This document shows positions 12,212 through 25,583 of a DNA stretch of 64,000 nt, in pieces (the first letter of the stretch is position 1; every line of letters begins with the position of its first letter). A program made the position numbers and the translations under genes. The notes beneath the pieces were generated by a model, which did not search any database, was not told the DNA's origin, and saw nothing but the letters and a program-made list of their open reading frames with translations. This DNA comes from Leptodactylus fallax (Eukaryota > Chordata > Amphibia > Anura > Leptodactylidae): the NCBI GenBank assembly GCA_947044405.1, contig CAMRHE010000648.1, positions 655,370 through 719,369 of the forward strand, written 5' to 3'.

Positions 12212-13157
12212 CAGTGGCGTAACTAGGAATGGCTGGGCCCCAAGGCGAACATTTGACATGGGGCCCCACCCAAACCGCCGCCCCCAACCCCCCCCCCACA
12301 CACAAACCGCATTCCTGCGCACACTATTATGCCCCATAGTGGCCCCTGCACACGGTATTATGTCCCATAGTAGCCCCTGCACACGGTATTATGTCCCATA
12401 GTGGCCCCTGCACACGGTATTATGCCCCATAGTGGCCCCTGCACACGGTATTATGCCCCATAGTGGCCCCTGGACACGGTATTATGCAGCATAGTGGCCC
12501 CTGCACACAATATTATGCCCCATAGTGGCCCCTGCACACAGTAGTTTGCCCCATAGTGGCCCCAGCACACAGTAGTTTGCCCCATAGTGGCCCCGACACA
12601 CAGTAGTTTGCCCCATAGTGGCACCTGCACACAGTAGTTTGCCCCATAGTAGCCCCTGCACACAGTAGTTTGCCCCATAGGGCCCCCCACAGGTTGCCCC
12701 ATGTGGCCCCTCCCAGTAGTTGCCCCATTGTGGACCACCCAGAACGACCTGGGGTCGCCCGGGTGGGCAGGGGAGGATACAAACATAGAAAACACTGCAA
12801 CTTACCTCTTCCTCGCTCCGGTGCACTCCCGTGCTCTATTTCAGCCATCTTCAATGTTGGACCGGATCTCGCGCGATCCAGGCCGGAGTCGCGACGCATA
12901 ATGATGTCGGCTGATGTCTGGGACGTCACCAAACAGGCCCGAAGCCTGTAGGAGAGGTATGTTATAGTGTTTTTTATGTTTTTTCACCTCCCCTGGGCCC
13001 CCGATCTTTATACTCCGGGGTCTCAAAAGACCCCGAAGTATAACGATAGCAGTGTTTGTGGGGTTCGCGGTAGCGACTGCCACAGGGCTCCGGGCCCCGT
13101 AATGTTCCAGGCCCTGTGGCAGCCGCTACCACTGCTACCCCGATAGTTACGCCCCTG
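12212..13157 (+). mobile_element. Non-autonomous hAT element (946 bp) with 8-bp target duplication
   Basis: The ends CAGTGGCGTAACTA and (reverse) CAGGGGCGTAACTA form an inverted repeat, and the element is flanked on both sides by TCTATCAC (12204-12211 and 13158-13165), an exact 8-bp target duplication typical of hAT transposons. No transposase is encoded. The interior carries a 31-bp minisatellite (12331-12685) and an inner hairpin around 13005-13045. A second copy in opposite orientation lies at 48328-49120 and a relic at about 32330-32460. Confidence 0.8.
12331..12685. repeat. 31-bp minisatellite, about 11.5 copies, inside the hAT element
   Basis: The unit is roughly GCCCCATAGTGGCCCCTGCA followed by CACGGTATTAT. 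The first six or so copies carry the CACGGTATTAT ending and the later ones CACAGTAGTTT, so the array has two homogenised blocks. About four copies of the same unit occur in the related element near 48925-49055, so the array is a constituent of the family that expands and contracts. Three overlapping 114-139 codon open frames here are translations of the repeat. Confidence 0.85.
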
Positions 13158-13204
13158 TCTATCACCCAACACGTGCTCTCCATTCGGCCATTGACCTAAG
13201 TCTA

Positions 13205-13510
13205 ACATGCTTTATTATCAGAATCTCCCACTTTCATATCCAGACCTCCTGAGTTGCGCCACTTCTCTGGAATGCTCTACACTGGACAGTCAAATTAGCT
13301 CCGAATTTCTACAGCTTCAAGCATATTCTAAAGACACATCTCTTCAGGCGAATCCTAATCTAAATCTTTCTGCAGTTAGGCTCCCTTCTGAAGTCAGGAT
13401 CCCTAAAACTAACCCTTTACTGTTCACACTCACCCATTATCCCACAGGACATGATGCCTTAACAAAGTGCTGACAATTATGTTCGTGCTATATAAATAAA
13501 ATTTATTATT
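13205..13510 (+). pseudogene. 3' end of an L2-like LINE retrotransposon (RT C-terminal relic and tail)
   Basis: Read on the plus strand from about 13268 the sequence gives a WNAL...LAP..YSFK..LKTHLF pattern. This resembles the well-known C-terminal end of L2-clade reverse transcriptases (WNSLP...R...SLSSFK..LKTHLF). It is followed by a 3' tail reaching GCTATATAAATAAA and a TTATTATTA run, typical of 5'-truncated LINE insertions in frogs. Only this terminal piece is present and the frame is not intact. Confidence 0.55.
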
Positions 13511-13769
13511 ATTAATAATAAAAACTGTATCGCCCAAATTTAGCCAATCATTGGCCATTTTGCAAAGTCTCAGTAAATTGTTATTCCTAAACAGCCCCCA
13601 TGTTTGGGTACTTTAGTTGTTTATGTAAGAGGTGGGATCGTTTGTCTGAATGATCCCACCATTGGTCGATTGACCACAATACGGCCAGTCATTATCTAAT
13701 GTGTATGGCTGGTCTTATTGAGACAACCACTTGAGCCTAATTGAATCATGTACGTTTACCAGACAGACA

Positions 13770-14052
13770 TTAAAGGGTTATTCCCATCTCAGAAAATCAC
13801 TACAGAGACCTCCAGGATGGGACTTACGGAGAAAGGTCAGAGTTGTACAGCTAAGCTCCGCAGATATGGAACCAGCATAAGTAAATGTGCTACACTGTTT
13901 CCATAGCTCCCATTCACCTCTGTGGGAGTTACAGAAATATCATAGAATAGTGCTGTATGCCTGTTTTCATAAGTCTTGCCCTGGTGGTCGGGACTTGTGG
14001 CCAGTTATTCCCACCTCAACAGCAATTTCCTGAGATGGGCATAACCCTTTAA
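13770..14052. mobile_element. T2-like MITE (283 bp, TTAA-flanked)
   Basis: The ends are TTAAAGGGTTATTCCCATCT and, in reverse, TTAAAGGGTTATGCCCATCT; the inverted repeat continues about 28 bp with a few mismatches, both ends starting at TTAA. T2-family MITEs of Xenopus, mobilised by Kolobok-type transposases, have TTAAAGGRR termini and TTAA targets. There is no coding capacity. Confidence 0.65.
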
Positions 14053-15330
14053 GGTTAACATGGAAGATATAGCTACAACCGAACAGGTTACTATGTCTGG
14101 TGTAGAGACTTTAAACAATCTGGAACGTCAGACTCGGATTGGCCCGCAGGTAAACAGGTGAATTCCCGGGTGGGCCCCTGAGCCAAGGTAGTTCATGGCA
14201 CAATACACTCACTTCATACAGATACTTATCGTACTGTATCTCAGATCAGCATCAGACGCAAGTACTAGTCAGAAAACTACTAAAGAAAAATTATGTAAGT
14301 AACATTTTAAGAATTTGAGAAGGTGTGTCAGGTAATATTTGCATGTAGATGTTAGTGAACCCCAGAATAAATTTTAATAGTTGACCCTAGGCACCCCAGT
14401 CCAACACTGCCTAAGGTGTTGGCATTCTTTGCAAATACTGAAATTGCTAAATATCCAAGTGTTCACCATAGGCTTCTTATGTGGAAGTTGGAGAAATTAC
14501 CAAGTGTTTAATTCCATCTTTGGTGCAATTTCACAACACTCAATTTATTCGATAAGTATAAGATACATCGAGGTCTCTGAATTAAAAAATTAAAAAAAAA
14601 AACACCTAACAAATGTATTAATTTTTCTTACTTGTATAGAGCCAACATATTCTGCAGCGCATTATAGATGTTGTCAGTCACTGTCCCATATATTTAATGT
14701 AAAAATCCTTCTTTTTATCCTACAAGGCAAGAACTGATATGGATATACGCTACAGAGGGTTGTAGAGAGAGAACTAAAAGCATTGTCTGAGTCCTCTGAT
14801 CTTTCTAATTTAACTAGGTCTGTCTAGAAGGGAGAGGGCAACACTTACCTGCCTCAGATAAAAGAAGACAAGATGTTGTCCTCAATAGGTTATTGTATAG
14901 AAGAAAGTTCTTACTGTGCTTCATGTCGAGAGGATATATCATGTATTAGATTCTGATCCTACCAATGTGGTTAGAATGTCCCTCTCAGATTAGGTTCAAC
15001 AGGGAGTTACATCCAATGTTTCTGATTCTAAATGTGCAGTTTTTGGCACCTGAATTTGCCATTTTTTTATGCCCTCCTGAAAACCCACAAGGGGGTTTTT
15101 CCAAATCCTTTACGACCAATCATTTCTGTGTAGGAAGTCTATTGGAAAGATTAGGTGCTTGACTTGTCAATTTATTACACATCCATTAGTGCAGCACTCA
15201 CCAGGGTACATAAGAGATTCCAAGGAGATTTTTAGGGTTATGCATAGTATGAACTGGTCATCTTATTATATGTGGCTGATGTATATCATACACTTGTATT
15301 CTTCGTGGTAGGGCATGTGATGCACACATG
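14053..15330. other. Intergenic stretch, little recognisable
   Basis: I see no gene here. At 14124 a CAGACTCGGATTGGCCCGC motif resembles one end of a frog MITE family (CAGGGTCGGACTGGCCCAC-like), without a matching second end. The rest is AT-rich single-copy-like sequence. Confidence 0.5.
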
Positions 15331-15990
15331 TTGGCACTATAATGGCATTGTTAAAGGAAGGCACTCAGTACTATTACTTGAAATATTCCATTCTGGTGGC
15401 ATTATAATGGCATTGTTAATAGAAGACATTATGCCCTATTCTTGGGGATACTTCACCTTAGTGGCACTATAATGTCAATCATTAATAGGAGGCACCCAGC
15501 ACTATTAATGGGGTTTCTCCAGTCTGATGGCACTATAATGTCATTGTTGATATGAGACACTCAGCACTATAATTTGGGATACTCCAAGCTAGCGGCACTA
15601 TAATTGGATTTTTTAAAGGTGGCACTCTGCAGTATCAATGAGGATACTCCACTCTGGTGGCAGTATAATGTCATTGTTAATATGAGGCACTCAGCACTAT
15701 GTTTGGGATACTCCACTCTGGTGGCACTATAATGGCATCATTAATAGATGGCACTCAGCAGTATAAATTGGGATACTCCACTCTGGTGGCACTATAATGT
15801 CATTAATAGGAGTCACTCAGCACTATTACACGGAATACTCCACTCTGGGGGCACTATAATGTTATTGTTAATAGGAGGCACTCAGCACTATTACTTGAGA
15901 TATTCCACCTTGGTGGCACTATAATGGCATTGTTAATAGGAGGCACTCAGCACTATTCTTGGGGATATCCCATTCTAGCGGCACTATACA
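15331..15990. repeat. 64-bp minisatellite, about 10 diverged copies
   Basis: The unit begins GGCACTATAATGGCATTGTT, continues AATAGGAGGCACTCAGCACT and ends near TACTCCACTCTGGT. Ten consecutive units of 62-66 bp can be aligned by the recurring GGCACTATAATG, with substitutions and small indels between copies, plus a partial unit at the right edge. There is no coding signal. Confidence 0.85.
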
Positions 15991-17177
15991 TTACATTATT
16001 CATTTTATTTATTTGCACAGTTTGTAGCATTTTATTTATAAAACTTTTATTTTTATTGCAGTAGATCTTCAGAACTTTTCATATTAATCTGCCAGCTCTC
16101 CATGTCTTTGAGGTTGCTTACCCTTACTTACGTAAGTCATTGCCCTTACAATCTTGGCATCACTTCCAGATATTGTCATGGTGATTCCACAAAATTTACG
16201 AGGTCTATTTAATGATGGTGCCAGTAGCTTCATAAAGTCAAACAGAAATGCTAATGATATGACACATATAAGGTGAGATCAGACAGGTCATAGAGCATGA
16301 TGTATACATATTGTAACTCAGATGTGTCATAATTAATAAAGTAATCAAATAATAAAGCTGAAATATGATTCATCATGAATATGTACTATATAACCTTGTT
16401 AAAAAAATAACGTTCCTGGCGATGATTGTTTAATATGAGTAATCCTGCTTTATGGCAATGCATGAAATCTTGTATGGAGTCTATGCCAGCTTGTGTCACA
16501 AGAACCTGTTTTCCCAGTTTTTCTCAGTACAAGTTGCAGATACAACACATCCAAACAATGCCAAGGTAAATGTATAGCCTGAGAAACAGTATATCTCATG
16601 TGAAGCAATAATTAGATACACCCTGCGTCTGTTCTCAGAGTTAGGTTGGGGGTTTACAAAAAATGACGCAATGATTAAATTACAAACAGTTTGGTTGTTA
16701 TTGTGGACTGACACCAACTACTGGTGGTAATGCTGTCGTAGGTCCACAAAAATAGGAGGCTCACTGGGTTGGCTGCCACTACAGAGTTAAAGGGAACCTG
16801 TCATTAGGATTATGACCCCTAAACTAGCAGCATATCCTTATTCTGATGGGGTTTAGGGACCCAATTAATTTTCGTCTCCATTTAGTAGTTTTAGTGTGCC
16901 AGGGCTGAGTCTGAGATTCATCTCATCTCCCTCAGATCTTGGCACTGATGCATTGTGCCTTGTACCTCACTTCACTTAGATCCCTGTACTTTGACATCTT
17001 TGTATGCATTTTCCTAATACTGTAACATTGCTATGTACATTATCCCTGTACTGTGACATCACTGTGTTTATTATCCCTGTACAGTGATATCACACTCAAC
17101 ATTATCTGTGCTATGTGCATTATCTCTGTATGTAAAATAGACCAAAATAATAAACTTTTCAAGTTCTGAATTTGTGG
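15991..17177. other. Intergenic stretch
   Basis: No gene is visible. Near 16788 a TTAAAGGGAACCTGTCATTA end of a T2-like MITE is present, and 16930-17135 has irregular repeats of ATCCCTGTACTGTGACATC, a loose tandem array. Confidence 0.45.
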
Positions 17178-17256
17178 CTAAAGGGAATCTATCACCGCCC
17201 CCAGCTACTATAAATTGCTCCCATAGTACTAAAAGGGAATGATAGACTCCCTTTAT
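17178..17256. mobile_element. Very short T2-like MITE
   Basis: CTAAAGGGAATCTATCA on the left and, in reverse, ATAAAGGGAGTCTATCA on the right form an imperfect inverted repeat 45 bp apart. The TTAA at each end has mutated. It is probably an internally deleted T2-type element. Confidence 0.4.
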
Positions 17257-17830
17257 CTCCATTCCTGCCCTAAACCACAACAATTAGTACAATTAACCTC
17301 TTCACTAAACCACCAGGATATCTATCCACTGCATCATTCATAAACATCAAGCATTGTGTGGCCCATTTTATAGTTTTCCCTTTTTTTGGACCCAATGCCT
17401 GATTTGGCTGTGAAATAGCATAAAAACTGCACTGTGTATACATAGGCTAAAGTGATGGTTCTCCACAAATACACCAGTAGTGAAATATGTGAGTCTTTTT
17501 TGGTTGCACATAGAAGGTCTAGTTTATTATATGTTTTAAAGGGAATCTTTTGTCAGAAAATAAATTATAAATCACGCTGTGTGGTATCACTTTTCAGAAG
17601 TCATATCATCACTACAATGAAATGTATCACCTATATATAGATGATACAGGATCCGCCATTGTCAAAAGGTCATGGTCACAGCATAATTTACCTACTCTCT
17701 GCACACGTCACAGAGCATGCAAACTATATTCTCCCATAGAAGTCAACATCCTACATTTACTGTTGTTTGTACAGTTGTCTGGTACAACTGTCATCTGTGT
17801 ATCAAAAATTGTGCCTTTGTAAAAATATGT

Positions 17831-18139
17831 AAGATGCAAAACCATGGCACACAGGTGGGGTGTGTAAACCCTCTGAATGGCCTACATTTGGAGGGTTTAC
17901 ACACCCCACATGGCCGTTCTCCACCACTGTACCTCCCTGCTAATCTTCACAGATTGGGTTTGAGAAAGGTCTGACACAACAAAACATCACCTATATATTC
18001 TGTGGAACACTATATTTGCAAAATTGTTTTTGTTCATTGGTGGATGATCACTGAGCATGGTTTAACTTATTAGAAATAATAAAATGTTCTTATATTTACA
18101 ACTATATATCGAGCAGTGTGTGCCGTGGTTTTGCATCCT
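17831..18139. repeat. Nested inverted repeats
   Basis: An outer pair (17831-17853 and 18117-18139) matches in reverse complement at 21 of 23 positions around GATGCAAAACCATGGCACAC. Inside the left half sits a perfect 19-bp inverted pair, GTGGGGTGTGTAAACCCTC at 17855-17873 and its complement at 17891-17909, separated by 17 bases. This could be a foldback-type MITE. No target duplication was found and the superfamily is unassigned. Confidence 0.6.
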
Positions 18140-18464
18140 AATATGGGGTTGGATTACCCTACCACGAGGCACCCCACACATTGAAGAAGGGAGTGCAGTA
18201 CCATTGTTTCTTTACTGCTTGTAAAAATATGAGCAGGTCTTAGCAGTGGCTGGTATTTTTACCATCTGGCCAGTATTTTTTTTACTGGCCTCAATAGAGG
18301 CTGGTATTGTGATGCTTCGATAGTTTGCACATTTACAATACATACTTCCCACATTTCTCTGACTCTTCCTCACTGATTTTGGAGTTGGCAGAAGCCAGTA
18401 AATAGTATATACACTAGGTATATGGCTGGACGCAGCTCTGCTTGTTTTCAAGTAAATGGGAGCA

Positions 18465-18566
18465 GGACTGCAGTTCCAGGCACCACCACTACATTGTTTG
18501 GTCCAGAAGCTGTAAACAGTGTATGGAGCTCTGCACACTACAGTGGTGGTGTCTGGAACTGCAGTC
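18465..18566. repeat. Inverted repeat, MITE-like
   Basis: GGACTGCAGTTCCAGGCACC (from 18465) is matched in reverse complement by the sequence ending at 18566, with arms of about 27 bp and one or two mismatches around a 50-base centre. Similar text occurs in other diverged frog repeats in this window (near 41800 and 49135). Confidence 0.55.
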
Positions 18567-18621
18567 CCACTCCTATTCACATTCATATGTGGATAGGTGA
18601 TTTGGGTCCTGAATAACCCCT

Positions 18622-18901
18622 TTAAAGAGGACCTTTCATGTCCTCAGGCACATGCGGTTTTACATACCGCTTTCCCGGTATGTGCCCCGGGGCTGGAGAT
18701 ATCGGCGGTGTAAGTTTCACGGTTTACTGTCAGAAAGGCGTTCCTGACAGTTTAGCTGCACTGTGAGGAACGCCCTCCCTGACAGTTCTCGTTCATAGAC
18801 TTGTGCTGGGGGGGCGTTCTTCACATGAATTCAGCGCGCTGTCGGCTTTCTAGCGGTATGTAAAACCGCATGTGCCTGAGGACATGAAAGGTCCTCTTTA
18901 A
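18622..18901. mobile_element. T2-like MITE with perfect 50-bp terminal inverted repeats (280 bp)
   Basis: The arms 18622-18671 and 18852-18901 are exact reverse complements, starting TTAAAGAGGACCTTTCATGT. The element begins and ends in TTAA, so the target was TTAA. The perfect arms indicate recent transposition or gene conversion. It sits in the terminal AACCCCTTTAA of another, older T2-like element. The G in position 8 of the usual TTAAAGGRR is replaced (TTAAAGAGG), so it is a variant subfamily. No coding capacity. Confidence 0.8.
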
Positions 18902-19065
18902 TTTATCCCATGAATCTCTTTAATTGGATTACTAGAATCTACATCAAACCATCAAATCATGTTGTATTCCTCCAGTGGGGTTCACAGACCTTTTACCCTA
19001 GCTGAGATACATACTAGGCCCAAGTCATAGCAAACCTAGTAGAGTGGCACAGTGAGAACTACCTA

Positions 19066-20684
<1,619 letters not shown>

Positions 20685-23330
20685 TATGCTGAGTTAGATA
20701 GTCAGTGTAAGACTGGGGTGCCTAGGGCCCACCAGTAAAATTCATTGTCGGTGTCCATTATACAGCTACATGCAAATGTTACTTGACACTCATTCGTATT
20801 CGGAATTGGTGCAGAGCTACTTACCTCTAAATGGACAAATTTTGACACTTATCGGACATTGTAATGTAGATATCATAATAGATTGATTCATGTGTGCTCT
20901 GTATGACAATATCTGGAAAGGCACAGTGTTCTGGTCAAATAAATATGCACAATGACCGACATATACCAAAAGTTATACAGTGTAAACTTAGACTAGTTAG
21001 CATTGACAGTGAATATACAAAAAGCTTTATATCAGTGATCATAAGATCACATTGTGAAGTGCCATAGTGGGACTAAAAATAAATGAATAAAAAAATGTTG
21101 ATACATTTTATTGAAAAATTCAGTTTTGTTTCCATAAAAGAAATTTTATTTTGTAAAACGGTAGAAACAATTCACATGGTACCATATGATGTGTATGGTA
21201 TGCCACCCTCATCACAACCTATATAATAAAGTTAACATGCTATATCAACAAAAAAAAACACAGCGAAATTGCTTTATTGTTTTTTTTCCTCTTTCCTCAT
21301 TTCCAAAAATAATATAAACTATTCAATAACATACTTTATATTTACCACAAAATAGTTGGATAGAATAATATAACTCTCCCAAGTCCTCATATGGCTACAG
21401 TAATGGTAAAATTAAAAACAATGTGGCAGCATAAAAAACTATTTTTCTTCCATAAAATGTGATATTATTTGCAAAGCAGTGAAAGAAAAAATTGATACAT
21501 ATTTAGTATCAATGTTATCATATTGAGCCATTGCCATTGATTAAAATAAAGATGTTAGTTATAAAGCACCGAGAATGGTGCAAAATGTGTAAGTAGAAAA
21601 TAAAAGGCAGACATGCTGATGTCTCATACTCTACTCCCTAGAAAGAGTTAATAAAGATTACTCAGTAATATATACCTCATCCTGTAATAAACAAGTCTCA
21701 TACATCAATGTCTATGGAAAAACAAACAAGGCCTTTAAGCTAAAACAGTATTGGTAGTTCCAGGGTTAAATCTTCCTCTGCATATGTCACCATGGTAACT
21801 ACAGCCACTTACAGCCAATACAATTGCTGGATGTAAATTTGAAAAGAGCAGTTGGAGGAGATGGACGTCTACGTGATCGGCTCTGCAGCAGGGAAAACTT
21901 TGTGGTGACGTCTTTGGTAAGACATCGGGTCTAGTCCTAATACTCAGAGGTGTAACTTCAAGCTTTTGGCCTCCAGTGCAAAATCTGTAATGGGGTCCCT
22001 TGTACCTTGTGTTATTTAGAATAGTGGTATAGTTTATGTGGCTGAGGGACCTCTGGGGCCCCTCTCACGGTCCAGGGCCCAGTAGCAACTGCTACCTCTA
22101 CATCTCCCTATAGCTACACTAAAACTGAAGACCTTAAGACATGTTAAGATCTTAAGACATTTATTAACATGACTGTTATTAAATGCCTTGTATAAGTGTA
22201 CATTCACATGAGCAAGATGCAAAATGACTGTGAAATACATCCATTTTTTACGTCCGTCTTGCACCCGAAGGGCACCTGTTTTCACGGATCCCCCCTACAT
22301 TTGAGTGAATGAAGGTGTCCCCAATAGTCCCCATTCACAGACATTGAATTTAATGCTGCCGTGTGACGTCCATTAAAAAAAAAACAGATGTCACATGGCC
22401 ATTAATCACTGTTGTGTGAATGTAGCTTTAGTCCCTGTTCACATGAGCCTTTCTGTACACTATATAACAAATAAGAAACATTTCCAGTGTTGTCTTTCAA
22501 TAAGATTGCTTCCTATAGCCCATGGCATCAGTTGTATACAGGTATACAGTTGTTATACTGTGTGGTGGCCACTAAGGGGCATTATACTGTGTATAAAGGG
22601 GCCTAGAATTTTACCACACAAAACAGCACTATTTTGCAAGATTTTTTATCTGCTATAACAGAGCATCCAGTGCACATATGAACACAAGGCTGTAATAGTG
22701 ACTTATTCTACGCTCTGTATTACAGCCACAAGTCCCATCACATGACTTTTATGTAGGGATTGCCAACCTTATATCATGGCGAACCAAGTACCTCATCTTT
22801 GACTTTTTTTTACATTTAAATTGGCAAGCCATGCCTAAAGGTTGCCTACCCCTTATATAAAATATATCAGTATGTAATATAAAACACATCAGATGTTACG
22901 TATGTTCCATAGCTGAAGTTTTATTTATTAAGATTTATTTAGAACAAAATATGGCTATATAGGTTTTCACTTCTAATATATATACATCAGTACAACGTGA
23001 CTTATTATGATGGTCCCTGTTAATTCTGATCTATTTCTAAAGCAGCAATGTATATCGTTATTGGGCCAATGCTCTAATATTGTGCAGAAAATATTCTGTT
23101 TGGCACAAATAACTGCTCAGATCTGGCACCTCCAGATACCTCACCCTGATAGAAAGGATTGTTTTATTACACCTTATTACATTAGTTTTGATTTCTACAA
23201 TATGTGATAAAGCACAGAGTCAGATCGGGGTCTGTGGGGCCACCAGAGGAAATTATTGTGCATGCTCACCGTGTGTATACAGAACATATGTAGGTCCACT
23301 ATTACTTCTATCATACATGTTGTTGCTAGC
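20685..23330. other. AT-rich intergenic stretch
   Basis: No gene. Around 20712-20770 a GGGCCCACCAGTAAAATTC motif resembles one end of a frog MITE. 21945-22120 is a short hAT-like MITE (separate entry). The remainder is AT-rich with poly-A and poly-T runs. Confidence 0.5.
21945..22120. mobile_element. Short hAT-like MITE, same family as 11867-12034
   Basis: It starts CAGAGGTGTAACTTCAAGCT, contains TCCAGTGCAAAATCTGTAAT and ends with CCAGGGCCCAGTAGCAACTG then CTATAGCTACACT. Each block lines up with the 168-bp element at 11867-12034. The last few bases of the right end are altered and no clear target duplication remains, so this is an older or damaged copy. Confidence 0.5.
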
Positions 23331-23929
23331 TAAGGCAGTGTTCACACTACCGCTGGATTCCATTATGAAGGTGTCCGTTAACAAAAAAAAATGGACACCA
23401 TAATAACAGACATTAACGGACACTAACTGATGTAATGTGTCCATTAATGGATCAGTTAAAACGCCGGACACATTAGCATCAGTTAGCATCAGTTAGTGTC
23501 CGTTTTTTAACACTGTCCGTTTTTTTTTTGTTTCTGCTTTCTGAGCATGCGCAGAAAAAAAAATGGACATAAAATAACGGACAGTAACTGATGGCTATCA
23601 GTTACTGTCCGTTAAATCCATTACCCATAGACTTCAATGTTAAAAAAATAACGGACACTTGCTGTCCGTCAAGAATCCGTTTTTCCAAACAGACAAAAAA
23701 GTCCTGCATGTAGGATTTTTTGTCCGCGGAAAAAAAACGGACTTCTGACCGATTGGGTGTAAACGGACACAAATGGACACTAACGGACACAATATAAAAA
23801 CCAATTGAAATGAATGGAAATTTTAACGGATTTCTGACGGTCAGCTAGTGTCCGATGCTAAAATCTTGTAACGGACAATAGCAACGGACACTACTGACGG
23901 TCACCAACGGTAGTGTGAACGCCCCCTAA
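23331..23929. mobile_element. MITE built of many self-complementary TCCGTTA/TAACGGA motifs (about 600 bp)
   Basis: The ends TAAGGCAGTGTTCACACTAC and (reverse) TAGGGGGCGTTCACACTACC form an inverted repeat of about 26 bp with a few mismatches. The interior is dominated by dozens of GTCCGTTA and TAACGGAC words in both orientations (GGACACTAACTGATG, CAGTTAGTGTCCG). Transcripts could fold extensively. Superfamily is not assigned and no open frame is meaningful. Confidence 0.7.
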
Positions 23930-24356
23930 TGGTCAAATCCTTGTTTCTATACAGGACAAAGCACAATGAAAGCATCAGCTGTATTGGGGTACCATGTATG
24001 ATGTGTCCGTGTCTGATTTATATGTATGTAATGTACTGGATATATTTATACAGTATATTTATAACTAGCATCCACTTATGTAATATGTATTTATATATAC
24101 ACGAGCAAATTTATTAAGACTAGTGTATCGTATACCAGTTTTAATAAATGGCCTGACTCTTCATAAATCTATTGGATGTCCCTGTGTCAGAATGGAAACC
24201 CACACCAAGCAGGAACTAGCATAGATTTCCATTCTAATAGATCAGTCGCAACGGGCCGTCCTCTCAACTTACCAAAAAGGGGTGGGGTGAGGGTGTGCTG
24301 TTATATATAGATATATTTACCCGCAGATGTAGCAGACATTAACATAACATATAACA

Positions 24357-24765
24357 CTAGGGGGCAGATTTATTAAACGGGGGGAAATTTATCAATTTCT
24401 CTACACCAGTTTTTTGGCGTAGAGAGATCGTATTGTGGTTCATATTAGGCCCTTTCTTGTGGCAACTGTGTGGCACAACCCCCATTTTGCACCTTACTTA
24501 CCACTTTGTTTGAATGTGGGCACAGCAGGGTGGTGAGCAGAGCAGGCGGGGATGGGGACACCTAGGTCTGACATACTCATTATAAATCACTTTAATCTAA
24601 GCCAGTTCCAACTAGAATCTACATCTCTATTCAGGAGCATGGAGTGCGTCTGATTTGTGAAAAGGCTGAAGCCTCTTTATAAATCAGATGTGCCCTGTGT
24701 CTCCTGGGACCTTTATTAAGACTCACACACGAAATGCCGGCCTTAATAAATCTGTCCTATAGTGT
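24357..24765. repeat. MITE-like repeat with GATTTATTAA ends
   Basis: GGGGCAGATTTATTAAACGG on the left is matched in reverse by ATAGGACAGATTTATTAAGG on the right. The interior (CACCAGTTTTTTGGCGTAGA) parallels 30484-30835 (CATCAGTTTTCTGGCATAGA). It is a recurrent short frog repeat; short pieces of the same style occur at 24105-24180 and 45585-45640. Confidence 0.5.
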
Positions 24766-25583
24766 CTAAGTTTTAGACAGACTAGACAGTCCTAAACTGC
24801 ACTGTCGCTGTTTGATAAATCTGCCGTATTGGTAGACTGTCTAGCCTAACATTACTTATGGGTTGGCTTAAAAGTTCTTGGCGCATCGTTGCCACATGGG
24901 GATAATAAATATATTGTTATCAATGGTGAAAAAAAAAATCTGAGCTATTATGATAGCAGTGACGGCCCTGCTATCAATCGGCACATGGAATTTAGCACCA
25001 TGGTACCTGTTTTGGCGCAAATTGAGATGGATCAATGACAGAAGAGCTGCTGCCACTACTGAAATCAATAGTGATGCCCACTCCTCTGTGACTGGCCTAT
25101 TTCGATTTGGCACCAGAGCTCTTGCTTTTGCGCTATATTCAAGTTAGCCAAAGCATTAAGTCATAGCGGGATCACTGCTGGTAATAGTGGCAGCGGCACT
25201 GGTATTATTTAACCCTCTACTCTGAAACAATAATTTTGTAATACAGAGATAATATATATATATATTGTTATACCCCCCCCCCATAGTGTAGCTATAAGCA
25301 CTGTGTCTCTACGTTCAGTATGGATTTGTGTGTACCCTCTATGTTTGTGTATATACAGTCATATGAAAAAGTTTGGGCACCCCTATTAATCTTAATCATT
25401 TTTAGTTCTAAATATTTGGGTGTTTGCAACAGCCATTTCAATTTGATATATCTAATAACTGATGGACACAGTAATATTTCAGGATTGAAATGAGGTTTAT
25501 TGTACTAACAGAAAATGTGCAATATGCATTAAACCAAAATTTGACCGGTGCAAAAGTATGGGCACCTCAACAGAAAAGTGACA

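Noticed and set aside
12451..12932. Three overlapping minus-strand open frames of 114-139 codons
   Set aside because: They are translations of the 31-bp minisatellite; since 31 is not a multiple of three, all frames stay open with the same repetitive residues.
14124..14180. CAGACTCGGATTGGCCCGC, possible MITE end (similar text near 20712 and 36915)
   Set aside because: Only single ends are visible at each place; kept as a remark rather than an element.
24858..25150. GGGTTGGCTTAAAAGTTCTTGG resembling a mariner end
   Set aside because: No matching inverted end, target duplication or transposase motif was found.
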